Assembly (NCBI GenBank): GCA_022376515.1
Contig: WTXI01000367.1
Span: 1 to 33,452 of the forward strand
Origin: Lactifluus volemus
Taxonomy: Eukaryota > Basidiomycota > Agaricomycetes > Russulales > Russulaceae
Reading direction: 5' to 3'
DNA length: 33,452 nucleotides
A program made the position numbers and the translations under genes. Below the pieces are notes generated by a model. It made no database searches. It was not told the origin of the DNA and saw only the letters and a program-made list of their open reading frames with translations. Positions 10,596-20,944 of this stretch are shown here, in pieces; position 1 is the first letter of the stretch, and the number at the start of each line of letters is the position of its first letter.

Positions 10596-11742
10596 ATGGC
10601 GTCCAAAGCAAAGACAGATGTAAAAGTTCAAGTTCTGAAAGGACAAGATGGTACGTTTTACAACCCAACAACTTCCTCACATTGCCCTTACATTCGATTC
10701 GATGTCACCAAAGCTGAGAACAAAGTTCTCGATTACATCAAGCGGGTTCGCAGATGCCAGCGGCGCCCTCAGTTTTTTTTTATGACTTCTGATATGTCTT
10801 GTGTCATGTCATCGACAGATTAATCGCCCATATGGTGCCGTCGACATCTCCGCCAACCTCAAAGGTGCCGTCCCCAAGACGGCCGCGCAAAAGATCCTTC
10901 TAGCGCTCGCAGAAAAGGGGGAAGTCACGCAGAAGACTTATGGTGCGTGCATTTTTTACGTACTTTGTTTCTTTGTCCAGTTTTAATCCGTCGTATATGC
11001 GCGCGCATACAATCAGGGAAGGCCACATTCTTCGTCGCGAATCAGAATAGTGTCGATGCGCTCCCTGAGCACAAGGTCAAGGCTCTTGCGGAAGAAACGG
11101 AGGCGCTCACGGAGAGCAACAAAGCGCTGACAGCAGAAGTAAAGGCCGCTTCTGCAGGTGTGTACCCACAAGGAGGGGGCCCAAGGTTGGAAGGCCCATG
11201 TGCGCATACATGCTAACGGGGCCAAATGATCAGAGCTCGTACGAATAAGAAGTGTGCCGACAGACACTGAGCTAGCCTCTCAGATAGATGAAGCCGAGTC
11301 CAAGGTGAGCGTGTTTTTCCCCCCTTGCTCGACTCGTCAATATCTACATTTGTCCGAGCAGGTCGCAAAGCTCCGCGCCCACCTCGAGCCTCTGCGCGCG
11401 GGCACGCCTCTCGTCTCACCCGCCGAGCTTGACGCACTCGACGCCGAGTGGACCATGTGGCGTACAGAATGGATCCGGCGAAAAAAGGTGTTCTACGAGT
11501 GGGTGTTCCGGGTTTTCCTTTACTTCTTCCCGGCGAGTCGTCCCTCCGAATCACGCGCACATGACTGACCTACAACATCTCTAACGTAAAAAAGCTTTTG
11601 GGCGCTTGTTTCCGACCCGCTGTCCCCGTTCGATGCCATCGAGCTGGCGGAAGATCTGGGGATCGAGTATGATACCCCTGAGCATCTAGAACTGGAACGC
11701 GGACCCTTGTGTACACCTGCACATGCCTCCAAGCGGCGCTGA
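10596..11742 (+). CDS. HOP2: homologous-pairing protein 2 (meiotic recombination)
   Basis: Hop2 works with Mnd1 to stimulate Dmc1/Rad51 strand invasion in meiosis. Seven exons (10596-10650, 10714-10745, 10819-10942, 11017-11157, 11234-11304, 11362-11498, 11595-11742) keep the frame and give 235 residues, the usual size. The N-terminal winged-helix part reads NRPYGAVDISANL and KTAAQKILLALAEKGEV, then KTYGKATFFVANQ, a leucine-rich coiled coil, and the C-terminal WRTEWIRRKKVFY and ELAEDLGIEYD typical of the family. The ORF ends TGA at 11740-11742 and converges on the MYND gene, whose stop is at 12100. Identification rests on the order of motifs along the whole length. Confidence 0.9.
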
Positions 11743-12099
11743 TCGTTATCTCTAAGAGGTTCTGCAATCTTGTTGCCGTGTTGGGCTTTGTCTCTGCTGC
11801 TGGCCCTCTATGGTATTTCACTCTCGCGAAAGGTTGAGCAGAAGGGAAGAGTATACTGTATATGCCCCTCAATTAACGAAAACATACAGCTCGTGGATAA
11901 ATGCGTATTAGTACAGTGCGCGGCATACGTAGAAAGAGGACAAATAAGAGGCAAATTATGTACATCTGAGGGGGCGAGCAGGGTGGAGAAGATGAATTCG
12001 TCAAAAGGGCGTATCGCAAACCGAGGCGAGGTCCCAAGAGAAAAGCAAAGCTGGCGCTGAACCCAAGCCAGTGGGTCCGCTAGCTTCTCTATTTCAAAT

Positions 12100-13112
12100 T
12101 CAAAGGCCATAGTAAACCCTGCAACAAAAACTCTGGTCAGCACCGAGTCGGTTCAAGGGAAAGTTTAAACCCAAAAAAAGGAGACTCACCCTCGCGAGGT
12201 TGTTGAGATCGGCTTAAAGTCCGTTCGACCGGAATCGACGTAGTGCGCGAGCACCGCTTGCCAGTCATTTCGTTCGTCCCACGGGATCCTGGCCGGAGCG
12301 TCGACTTCGACCGGCATCACCTGGCTCACGGCGCCACACTGAATCAAGACTACGGCAGTGCCGATCCCACCTGCGCGACGGCAACGCTCTTCGCGGCGCT
12401 GGATATCAGCTGCCACGAGCGGATCGCGTGAGGTGACGAAAGTGCGGTTGACGATGTGTGTACCCTTGATAAGGAACCTTTTAAACCAAAAAAGTGTGAG
12501 TTTTGTTTTTTTTGTGAAAGGGGTGAAAGAGTACATACTGCCGATTCGAGTCGCCCGAGGGACGTGGAGTGAGTTCGATGAGGAGGGCCGACTGGCGCAC
12601 GTTTGAAGGTACGCGTTTGAGCTGGAGGGCCTGAAAACCTGCCCAGCGAAGGAGGTCGTGGTGCTGGGTCGTGAAGCGCCGGAGCATTCTGGCGATGTTC
12701 TCATCCGGGTAATCAGCACTGATCGGTTGCTGCTTGATCGAGGCCAATTGGGCCTTGGTGTGCTGGCAGATCGCCTTGTGCGAAGGCCAATCCGCTTTCT
12801 GACATTGGGTGGACTAATGATCAATATAATTTAGTCTTTCGGTTCCGATTGTCAAAAATCAAAAAAAGGCCACTCACACAGTAATTTGTGGTCATCTGTA
12901 TGACGTCAGGAACACGAGGTTAACGTGTGGCCACAACACATGTAAAAACAAGGGGGACGACATACGCAGCCTCCGCAAAGGAATTGTCTGGCAGAAGTGG
13001 GTTGTTCTGTGCTGCCACAGGCGTCGCACATGCGTATGCCCCTTTGTCGGTGGCTGTGGGTCGGAGCGGTGTGGTAATTGGCAGCGGCGGGAGTAGCGTA
13101 GTAACTCGTCAT
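12100..13112 (-). CDS. MYND-type zinc-finger protein
   Basis: Five exons (12966-13112, 12878-12895, 12539-12813, 12190-12477, 12100-12118) join in frame to 248 residues. The MYND finger is split over the first three exons and has all eight ligands: C29, C32, C46, C49, C55, C59, H67 and C71 (CDAC ... CGGC ... YCSTQC ... HKAIC). MYND fingers mediate protein-protein contacts. The rest (about 80-248) has no recognised domain; it is predicted soluble with RMLRRFTTQHHDLLRWAGF and an arginine-rich stretch. The 18-nt second exon is unusually small but is required to supply the fifth cysteine. An upstream extension of the frame to 13202 is possible; I chose 13112 because it is the first ATG close to the finger. 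Such proteins are numerous in agaricomycetes and their targets are unknown. Confidence 0.85.
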
Positions 13113-14172
13113 ATTGGAAATGGAAAGATTTACTGAAAAGGGATCAAAGGCTAGGAGAATTTGATGACTCGAGGTTGTGATGACTCGTCCTGGCCATAGC
13201 ACGGAGTGTTTTATAGCTCATGATCGTAGGTAAGGGCGCCAGATTGTTTCCGCTACGGCTCCAACACAAAAGAGTCGATGAGCAAGAGGAATCATTGCTA
13301 CGCACTTTTGTTTTTCTTTTTTTTTTGTTTCATACAGCGCCGACAGGGAGGCCCACGAAGAGTGTGTTGGATAGACAATAACATAGAGGAGTGAGATAAC
13401 TCGCGTGAGCCGACCCAAGACAAAAAGGACGGGCTAATACGGCGGACTTGAATACCGAGAAGGGAAAGATTGAAGCGCCCGTATAAAGCAAAGACAATTA
13501 CAGCACATGCAATGCACGCTTAACCAACTCCCTCGTTATTATCCTTGTTGTCTTCTAACCATATCAATAACGTTTACCTCTTCGCACTCATCAAGCTCCT
13601 AGGGTGATCCTAAACATGAAAAAAGACAATAACCAAACTTTAATCACTCTGTACGCCATCTCTTTGGTCTCTCTCGGCTCGCCCGATGCGACCTCACCAC
13701 ATTCCTGAACTTTGAATCATGCCGCGGGTAGCCATTTCAACGTAACGAGTTATATTGTTGTGTATTTTACAGCTCAGCGAGCTCGTCACCATCGCAACGA
13801 TGCTGAAAAGTTTCTAAAAGAACAGACATTTTTTGAGCGACGCAACATAGCTGCGTCTATGCCATGATCTTGAACTCAATCGTATCAATGTTACTGATGA
13901 ACACCCCTACAAAAGCACCCGAGTTACTTAATGTAGCCCGCTCGATAGGATTCGTTCCTCGTCTCAGGACCGACTTAAAAACGGGGCGGGTTCAATTCAC
14001 CGTCCGATATCCGGCTAGGATCGGGCCGTGATTGTATTGGATCAGCTCGATTGACATATCTCTCTTGGTAATCAATCGACAAAGTCATCGCACCTACAGC
14101 AACCTCGGTCTCGGTCCTTCATCTTTAATATATATATACTAACATATATCGACATCCTACACCATCGTACTC
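13113..14172. other. intergenic region between MYND gene and IDO
   Basis: About 1 kb holding the promoters of two divergent genes. It has T-rich runs at about 13309-13327 and a TA-rich run close to the IDO start. No coding or RNA feature was recognised. Confidence 0.5.
14127..14138 (+). promoter_or_regulatory. putative TATA box of the IDO gene
   Basis: TAATATATATATA-like run about 35-45 bp upstream of the ATG at 14173. Position is close to the start codon, which would imply a very short 5' leader, so this is a weak call. Confidence 0.35.
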
Positions 14173-15733
14173 ATGGCTTTTATTCCTTCTACCCATTTCC
14201 TTGCTCTTCCTCGTCCCGATGTCCTCATCGGTCCACCTCTAGGCGTTGTTGATACGACAACGCTCGCTGCTCATGATTTTGATGTCGATACTCGCACAGG
14301 ATTCATGCCACCTGATCCCCCTCTTGCTAGATTACCTTTACAGTGGGAGCCTTGGGAACAGTTACTAGACGATGCGCAATTCTATCGGTTTCAACTTGGT
14401 ACCAAACTTGACATCACCGACATGGAGAAAGCTCGGTCCGAATCTTGGCGAGCTCGTGTTCGAAAAGTCCGTTTTTATTAGTTCTCTTCCAGTAGCGTTA
14501 CTGACGAGTGAGTCATAGTTACCAACTTTGTCTACAAGTGACTTGCGTCAATCAGAGTTACTTCTACGTCGCGGCCATCACGTACTAGCCTGGAATATGC
14601 ATTTCTATATCCATTCCCTTCCACCTGATGCTGATATTCGGATTCCCCCACCTATTACCGTGCCTCTTTTGGAAGTTTGTGCCCAGCTGCAACTTCCTCC
14701 AGTGATAACTTATTCAGACGACGTGCTCTACAACTGGGAACTCAAGGTACCATCTGCAGAACCTACACCAGCACTCGACAATCTGCGCTGCCTCACTTTG
14801 TTCACCGGCACGCGCGATGAGGAAGAGTTTTATCTAGCTAGTGCGCGAATCGAACTGCGCGGCGTTGACGCCCTCGAGATCATGCGTGCGATTATGGATG
14901 AGCTCTTTGTCGGTGATGGACTCGCCGCACGCCGTATCACCCGCTACCTCCACAATCTTTCGCGCGTCCTAGATGACCTCTCCCTACTCCTGCTTGGTGT
15001 TCGCGATGGTTGCGATCCCGACGTGTTCTACCACGAGATCCGCCCCTGGTTTAACGGTGCTGACTCGGGCTCTCGCAACTGGACCTTCGAAGGTCTCGAG
15101 GCGCACCCTGAACTCGTTCTCCCGGTTGAGCTTTCCGGCCCGAGCGCTGCACAGAGTTCGCTCATCCATGCCTTCGACGTCTTCCTCGGTGTCGACCATA
15201 CCCCCAAACAGACTCCTCCTTCCTTCCCAACTCTTTCTACATCTTATATCGAGCACCCCTCCTCATTCACAACATCCAAATCGGATCCTGCACATCAGGC
15301 CCTGCCCAGAACACCCTTCCTAACTCGCATGCGCTCATACATGCCGCGCCACCATCGTAACTTTCTGCGTCACCTCGACGCAGCACCGCGCCCCTTGCGC
15401 GCAGCGGTGGCACGCATGAGTGATGCGTCCCTCCTGGATGCGTACAACTCTGCGCTTGATGCGCTCCGCCGCTTTCGCGATGCACACCTCCGCATTGTCG
15501 CGCTATATATCATCGGCCCTTCGCGTCGTGGACCTCCTTCCTCTGCTCGCATTGCGCAGGCTGGCACTGACACTGCTGCGGAGACGTGTGGGGGCCAAAC
15601 GGGGACGGGAATGGAGGTGGAGACGGAGAGTACGTCCCGTCTGCGCGGGACGGGTGGTACAGACTTGGTCAGGTTTTTGAAAGGCGTGCGGGACCGCACA
15701 TCTGAAGCTACGATGGAACGCGCCATTGTTTGA
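14173..15733 (+). CDS. IDO: indoleamine 2,3-dioxygenase (tryptophan to N-formylkynurenine)
   Basis: Haem dioxygenase opening the tryptophan indole ring, first step of the kynurenine/NAD pathway. Two exons, 14173-14466 and 14519-15733, joined by a 52-nt intron ending TCATAG, give 502 residues. Family landmarks in order: LPLQWEPWEQL, LRRGHHVLAW with FYIHSLP, PPVITYSDDVLYNW, FYHEIRPWFNG, GPSAAQSSLIHAFDVFLGVDH and YMPRHHRNFL. The histidine of HRNFL (about residue 377) is the proximal haem ligand of the family. The C-terminal 70 residues are variable and polar. The start is the first ATG and gives a normal N-terminus with LPRPDVL...GFMPPDPPLARLP. The gene is followed by A/T-rich DNA with possible polyadenylation signals. 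Very high confidence in family; cellular role is the family role. Confidence 0.95.
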
Positions 15734-16093
15734 TACTGTAAACATAAACACAAACAGCACATTTCGTTTTTTTTAGATTTTTATACATCATTTATAGAAT
15801 AGCGAAAATAAGAGAAAAAAGAAACAAGGTTGTCCATCGTCTCTGTATCGTGTTTACACAAAATGACTTGTTCCATCGATGACTGGAGATTGTTGTACCC
15901 TGTTTTGCTCTGATGTCCACTGGGTAATTTATGGCTTAGCTGCTCCCAAGGCGAACGTCAGAGCTATAAATCCGTCGCAAGGCTTGGAGCTTGGAGGACT
16001 CGAGGTATCCGACTCGGACTCGGACAAAAAGTACAAATACATTAACGTAGGCATGCGGCCTCGAGGGCTTGAGGTCCCACTTGCCAACTAGTA
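15734..16093. other. intergenic, IDO 3' region
   Basis: AT-rich DNA after the IDO stop, with AATAAGAGA-like stretches near 15800 that may serve as 3' end signals. A 70-codon open frame at 15879-16091 (+) with a SDSDSDK run has no family resemblance and is not called as a gene. Confidence 0.45.
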
Positions 16094-16164
16094 GACCCAA
16101 CCGTGGTTCGAACACGGGACCGCACGATCTGCAATCGTATGCTCTACCACTGAGCTATTGAGTC
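16094..16164 (-). tRNA. tRNA-Cys: tRNA-Cys (anticodon GCA)
   Basis: Reading the minus strand, the 71-nt sequence folds into a standard cloverleaf: acceptor GACTCAA/TTGGGTC (one G-T pair), D arm GCTC-AGTGGTA-GAGC, anticodon stem TACGA/TCGTG around TTGCAGA with anticodon GCA, 5-nt variable loop, and T arm CCGTG-TTCGAAC-CACGG. There is no intron. A and B box promoter elements are intact (TAGCTCAGTGG and GTTCGAACC). Terminator-like T runs lie shortly downstream only weakly. Confidence 0.95.
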
Positions 16165-16520
16165 GGGGATTGGGAAAAGAAAAATTGCATTATCGATAGT
16201 TTATTCCAGCCGGCGCAAGGAGAGAAAAGACATTTACTGCTTGCAAGGTATCAATACGGTCGTACAGCTGATTAACGTTACGCCGTGGAACTCATGCCAT
16301 TGGTCCTTCAACGCCGTCGTTGAGAAGTATAAACGAAGTACCATTTACATCGTGCAATGTGACTATCATGTCGACCATAACCAACTCATATACGACATAT
16401 GGGCTTTCTCTTATCTCGCTTGGGACAAACGTGACGTTTTTGAATCACTTCTAAAAATGGCGGACCAATAAAAAAAAGCGAGATGAGACTGACTGTGAAT
16501 ACAGTACATAAAGCCAGGGA
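16165..16520. other. region with one small unrecognised open frame
   Basis: A 76-codon frame at 16241-16471 (+) encodes a tyrosine/tryptophan-rich peptide (YHVDHNQLIYDIWAFSYLAWDKRDVF) that does not match a family I know. No exon partner could be found. It may be a fragment of a lineage-specific gene. Confidence 0.35.
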
Positions 16521-17700
16521 CTAATGATTGTCCTTCTCAAAGTAGGAGTCAATGTCAGAGTCTTCTGCCTTGTGAATGACGGACTTGGTATCCAATTGCC
16601 TGGGCGACGATAGAACCTGTTGGGGCGACGGCACCTTCCGAGGAACGATCCCGTCAGATAGGGAGGCTATCTGACGGGATTGTTCCTCGGAAGGTGCCGT
16701 CGCCCCTATTCTTCGCTGGGTGACAGTTGGGTGACCCGACATTGTTGACAAGTCGTCCTGGATTCCACTACAACTAGAGGTCGGAGGACAGACAGAATTC
16801 TCCTGGCGGTGCAAGTTCGACTCGTCAAACTTGGGCTAGTAGGCATATAGCACAGTAACCACAGTTCAAGTTAGTTGGTCATTGTATGGGTGCCACCAGT
16901 GCCACTCTGCGAGTTGGCACTTGGCACACTTACAAGTTGGGGTTTTAATTTTACAACCTCTTGCGTAAATGACTCTGTCGTATAGGCAAACTTGAAGGCC
17001 AAGGATGTTCCCAAATTTTCGAAGGGCGCGATTCAGGCCGTCGATTACAGCTTCTTTCGTCGCCTGTGACAACAGTCATGGTCACCCCCCTCCACTCATT
17101 CCAAGACCCTGGAAGGGGATGGAAGGCAGTAAGTCATGGGGGCTGCAGGGGTGACCGGTGACCCACTGCGTGTTCGGACTCAGGCGGGGAGATCCGCCGC
17201 GGTAACATCTGGACTCGTCAAGGTACCTGCGCTGATGTGGAGGCTGCATGGTTAGAAGTTGAGCTGCAGCGTCGTTGTGGTGCAAGGGCGCATCCACATC
17301 TGCTTGGACTTCTGCTTGTAATGAACTCCATCTCGAACAGAAAGCCAGGCGACTAATCAGTCCACCTCATCCCTCGCGCTCCAAGAGCTCTGCGCGCTGC
17401 TTCAGCGCCGACGACACCATCCTTAGTCGAGCTCAAGATGGAGGGAGGGCACGTTTGATGAAGACTCGGACTCCGGACAACTCCGAGTCCGGGTCCACCG
17501 TGATGGCGTGCGACGATGATGACGAAGAGAGCGTCACAGCGATCTGAGTCCTATGCTCCGACGGAGGTTTACTCCGAGTCGGAGCAACAAACATGGGTGT
17601 TGATGTATCAGCGGCAAGCATTGCCCATGGCCACGCCGGAAGACTTGTGCTGTAGTAGGACTTGGACAAAGAACTGATTTATATAGCTTCTTTGGGATGT
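16521..17700 (-). other. gene-poor stretch with unrecognised minus-strand frames
   Basis: Minus frames 16521-16814, 16866-17072 (with CKIKTPTCKCAKCQ, four closely spaced cysteines), 17082-17297 and 17433-17669 are short and do not join into a recognisable protein. They could be exons of a decayed lineage-specific gene or mobile element. Motif ACTCCGAGTC and its complement recur near 17472, 17483 and 17570, giving small palindromes. Confidence 0.35.
16622..16706. repeat. 85-nt near-perfect inverted repeat (40-bp arms, 5-nt loop)
   Basis: The left arm 16622-16661 and right arm 16667-16706 are reverse complements at 39 of 40 positions, around the loop GGAGG. The one mismatch would be a G-U pair in one RNA orientation. 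Arms start GGGGCGACGGCACC. As RNA this makes one continuous 40-bp stem. It lies inside a minus-strand open frame at 16521-16814 with no known homology, so coding function is doubtful. Candidates: small-RNA hairpin precursor, foldback/MITE remnant, or a recent inverted duplication. No target-site duplication is visible at its edges. Confidence 0.95.
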
Positions 17701-18396
17701 CATCTGTTTAGTTGAAATGTATCAAGGCCTTTTTGTCTGCTTATCAATGACGCGTCACGTCGTTTCAAAAAAAGAAGGAACGAGAGCTTAGCTGGTCCCT
17801 AGTCGGAAGTACTATTGAGGTGCGTCTGAATCAGGCCAATCGGAGTCAATTTTATTGTTGAAGCCGGGGCGACCACATCAGGCTAAGACGAGGAGCAAAT
17901 GGCATGCATCGTTCATGTGAGCGACATTTTTCTGTTATCACGCCCATCATTGCATCCTCCAAGAGAATTTGAAAGGAGAGAAAAAGAAGAGGAGGATGAT
18001 CGCGATAGGTGACGGACTTCAGCGAGCTGATCATGATAATGAGCTTTCCACGTTTCCGAGTCGCGGACAGAACGGGTGTTAAGATTTCTTTACGCGGTGC
18101 CAACACCCAGCGAGATGTAAAGGTGGAAACAGTGGAACGCACCAGGCAACGGGCGCTGCCGCCAGCGACACCTAACCCTAGTAACGGGTCACAAACATAC
18201 CCGCTACTGCACCTGTAAGCCCACTGAGTATGATTTTTATGGTGCGGAACGTTCAGTATCGTCACAAAAAAGCCCGGAACGACCGAAGTAAAGTCAAAGG
18301 ATGGGAAATAAAGGAACGTGAGTCATTTAAAAGTAGGATCTTAGTTGAGCAACATCCCTCTGACGAGCTTCGCTTCACTTTACTCTCGTGATAAAT
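17701..18396. other. no gene recognised
   Basis: A 137-codon minus frame at 17852-18265 has no motif, no exon partner and ordinary composition; I do not call it. A short CCTAACCCTAG at 18171-18181 is a single unit and not a telomeric tract. Confidence 0.4.
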
Positions 18397-20838
18397 TCAA
18401 ACAATTCCATCCCAGAATACCACCTCGCCCGGGAGCATACTTCTCCCCCCCTCTTCCGAGACTGTCTGCGCGAGAATACAACGAGTCATTTCGCGGCGGA
18501 TTTGCGAGGCAACGGTTCCTACTACACTGGAACCGTGACCGAGTAAGCCTGGACGATATTTCTTCATCACCCTGACCTCGTGCAGCGCCAGTGCATCCCG
18601 CTGTTTGATGGCGCCTGGCGACGTGACCTTCCAACCCGTCACATCTGCCGCGAGTTGTACCAGAGCAGCTTCTTCTGCAGAAGGTGGTTCAGACGAATTA
18701 TCCTCATGGACAGTCTCGTCAAAATCCCGTGAGATGGTTCTCGTAACAAGTGCCATCTCCGTTTGCATCTCTGTCAGCACTTTGTTCCGGCGTTTTCGGA
18801 GCATCTGTAACAGCTAAAAGGACGTTCTTGTGTCGGAGGATGCCCGGACAGAAAAGCACGTGCGTACGTTATCGACTCGTTGAGAGACCGCTGGCTCGTT
18901 GACACCCCTACGGGATAACAGCTCGCGAGCGCGACATTCAAGGGCGATCGTGGCGTCGTAGAGTGGTGTTGTGCGGTGGTAATCCGGGCCATAATCGACA
19001 AACGGTTCGAACCAACGAGTGACCTGTGGCGTTCGCGTCAGCCGCCACAACAACGCAACGAACGAATTTGCTTTGCCTCCAAAAGCGCGGGATGGACCTC
19101 TGCCCACATCGCGTTGAGGTCTTCAATATATGAAGTGGTAATCACCGGGTTGAGGTAGCCCTCATAACGCTCCGCGAGATCGCGAAAATATCGACGGACG
19201 GTGAACCAGTGGCATTCCTCAAAGATGACAGCAAGCTCATGGCAATATGACTTCCATGCCGTGCTAGCAGAGGAGTTACAGGTGCCATCTTTAGGGATCC
19301 AGGAGTGGAGGTCCTTGAGGTAGGCCGAGTCCAGTTTTTTCATCAGGTTTGGAACTCGAGACCAGGCCGCAGATCCCATTAATCCAGAAATACTATCCAT
19401 CAGTGCGAGGCTCTTCCGGAGACAATGTATCATAATCTACTTGACAGTAAGAGTAGAACAATTCAGTCTGTGAGACAGCGAGTAAACGTACCCCGCCATG
19501 GACGTTGAAAAGGTTGTCCATGACCCAGAACAGATCAAAGAACTGGGTACTTCTAAGACCAGGATGAGCCTCCACCTGCTTCAAGAATTGAGAGACTTCT
19601 GGGCACATCATGAAATTCACGATGGGCTTGAGTAGCTCAGAGATAGGGGATCTGTTGCTAATGGTTGCAGCGCAGTCACTCTCGATCTTTGTCCTGCAAG
19701 GTAGTTTTGACTCTCCGGATACAGGAAGGACATATGGCCTCGTTTCCGTGCCACTATTTCGCGCAGTAGTTGGGTGGGTCTGTCGTGTAGCGGGGACAAG
19801 CGTTGCGTTTGGTGTGAAACTTGGAGTACCAAGAGTGCTGCCTGAAGGATCGACCCCGGTCATCTCTTGTCTAGTACCATCACGGTTGCGGGAGGTTCCA
19901 GTATTTACTAGTACGGAGCCTCATCATCAGTCGTACCAGTGGAAGGCAACAATCACAACAAACTGTCCGCACAATCTTCACATGTCTTCATCCCGGCGAA
20001 TGCCGTGGACAAGCCATTGACCGCCTCACTGAGGTCGCATTCGACGGGTTTTGGACTCGAGTGACCTCTGGGTTCCGCGTGTACGGCCCCAGATTTGAGT
20101 TCCGTGAGCGCCACAATCAATCCATGCGACAGGCTTTCGACCGTCTTTTCAAGCCGTCGTATACGTCGTTCCATTTTCCTCTTCCGCAGCTCCCTATTGG
20201 TGCGGCGGTGCGAGACCCGGACACTGGGCATTCCTGTCCACGCAGACAATGTGAGCGCAGCAATGGTGAGAAGACGAACAGAACGTTTACCACCTTGGTC
20301 CGTCAATGTGTAACCCTCTACATCGTGATCACTGTATTCGTGCCACGAATCAGCTGGGCCATCCGCAGGTTCAGTAGATGTGGCAGCATTTCTCCCGCGC
20401 TCCCAATCTCCGAGGGCGAACCTAGTTGCGCAAAGGAAGCATGTACTTGTACTGGATGTTGACCCTGTATCTATCGCGGGTGCAGGGAGGCTTGTATCGG
20501 ACTACGAGCGTCGAGTCGCATACGATCACTTTAAGGACTGAAAACGCACTCACTGGCGTCAGTTCGCCAACTACGGGGAGCGACGCTTGCCCCGAGTCAA
20601 GGTAATGGCGCCAGCGCATCTCCTATTGGTACGGATACAAGGTCATGATAAGGTCAAAGGGCACGCATTTAGGATAGGAGGCACTGGTTTAGCGAGGCCT
20701 GTAAGAACGTACCTCTGGAGAAAGGTGGCAATATTCGGGCTGGCACACGATGCTATGGCTTACATCAACAAACGGAGGTGTGGGTGCCGGTGCGGACGCG
20801 GACGCGGACGCGGATGATCGGCCCTTTTTTCGACCCAT
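18397..20838 (-). CDS. unrecognised multi-exon protein(s), N-terminal Ser-Ala repeat and possible membrane helix
   Basis: The start ATG at 20836-20838 gives MGRKKGRSSASASAS, then exons around 20710-20838 (ending LSPE before GTACGT), 20545-20632 (EMRWRHYLDSG...VGELTP), and 19953-20430, which encodes a hydrophobic segment (LLTIAALTLSAWTGMP) and a charged coiled-coil-like stretch (RRLEKTVESLSHGLIVALTELK). Further minus exons at 19495-19863 (PEVSQFLKQVEAHPGLRS, FFDLFWVMDNLFNVHGG), 19080-19430 (GLMGSAAWSRVPNLMKKL, CHWFTVRRYFRDLAERYEGYLNP), 18870-19060 (VTRWFEPFVDYGPDYHR) and 18397-18804 (RKRRNKVLTEMQTEMALVTR) continue the same strand. I cannot prove that this is one transcript; a split near 19900 into two genes is equally possible. 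No family is recognised. Confidence 0.55.
20788..20820. repeat. GCGGAC/GGACGC hexamer microsatellite, coding
   Basis: A short tandem run of GGACGC-like hexamers encodes alternating Ser-Ala next to the start of the minus-strand gene that begins at 20838. Such runs change length easily. Confidence 0.7.
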
Positions 20839-20944
20839 GGCGACGGAGTGAACGGGCAGCTGCGCGGATGTACAGGGGTTGTGAGTTTACTAAGCGCGAC
20901 TTGAGGTGGGTATGATGTCATTTTTTGTTACGGCTCACTTGACC

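Noticed and set aside
14486..14512. An alternative IDO exon reading LPVALLTS
   Set aside because: It looks IDO-like but would need introns of about 19 and 31 nt. The single 52-nt intron 14467-14518 gives LPTLSTSDLRQ in frame and is far simpler.
18171..18181. Telomere-like CCTAACCCTAG
   Set aside because: Single unit without tandem repetition.
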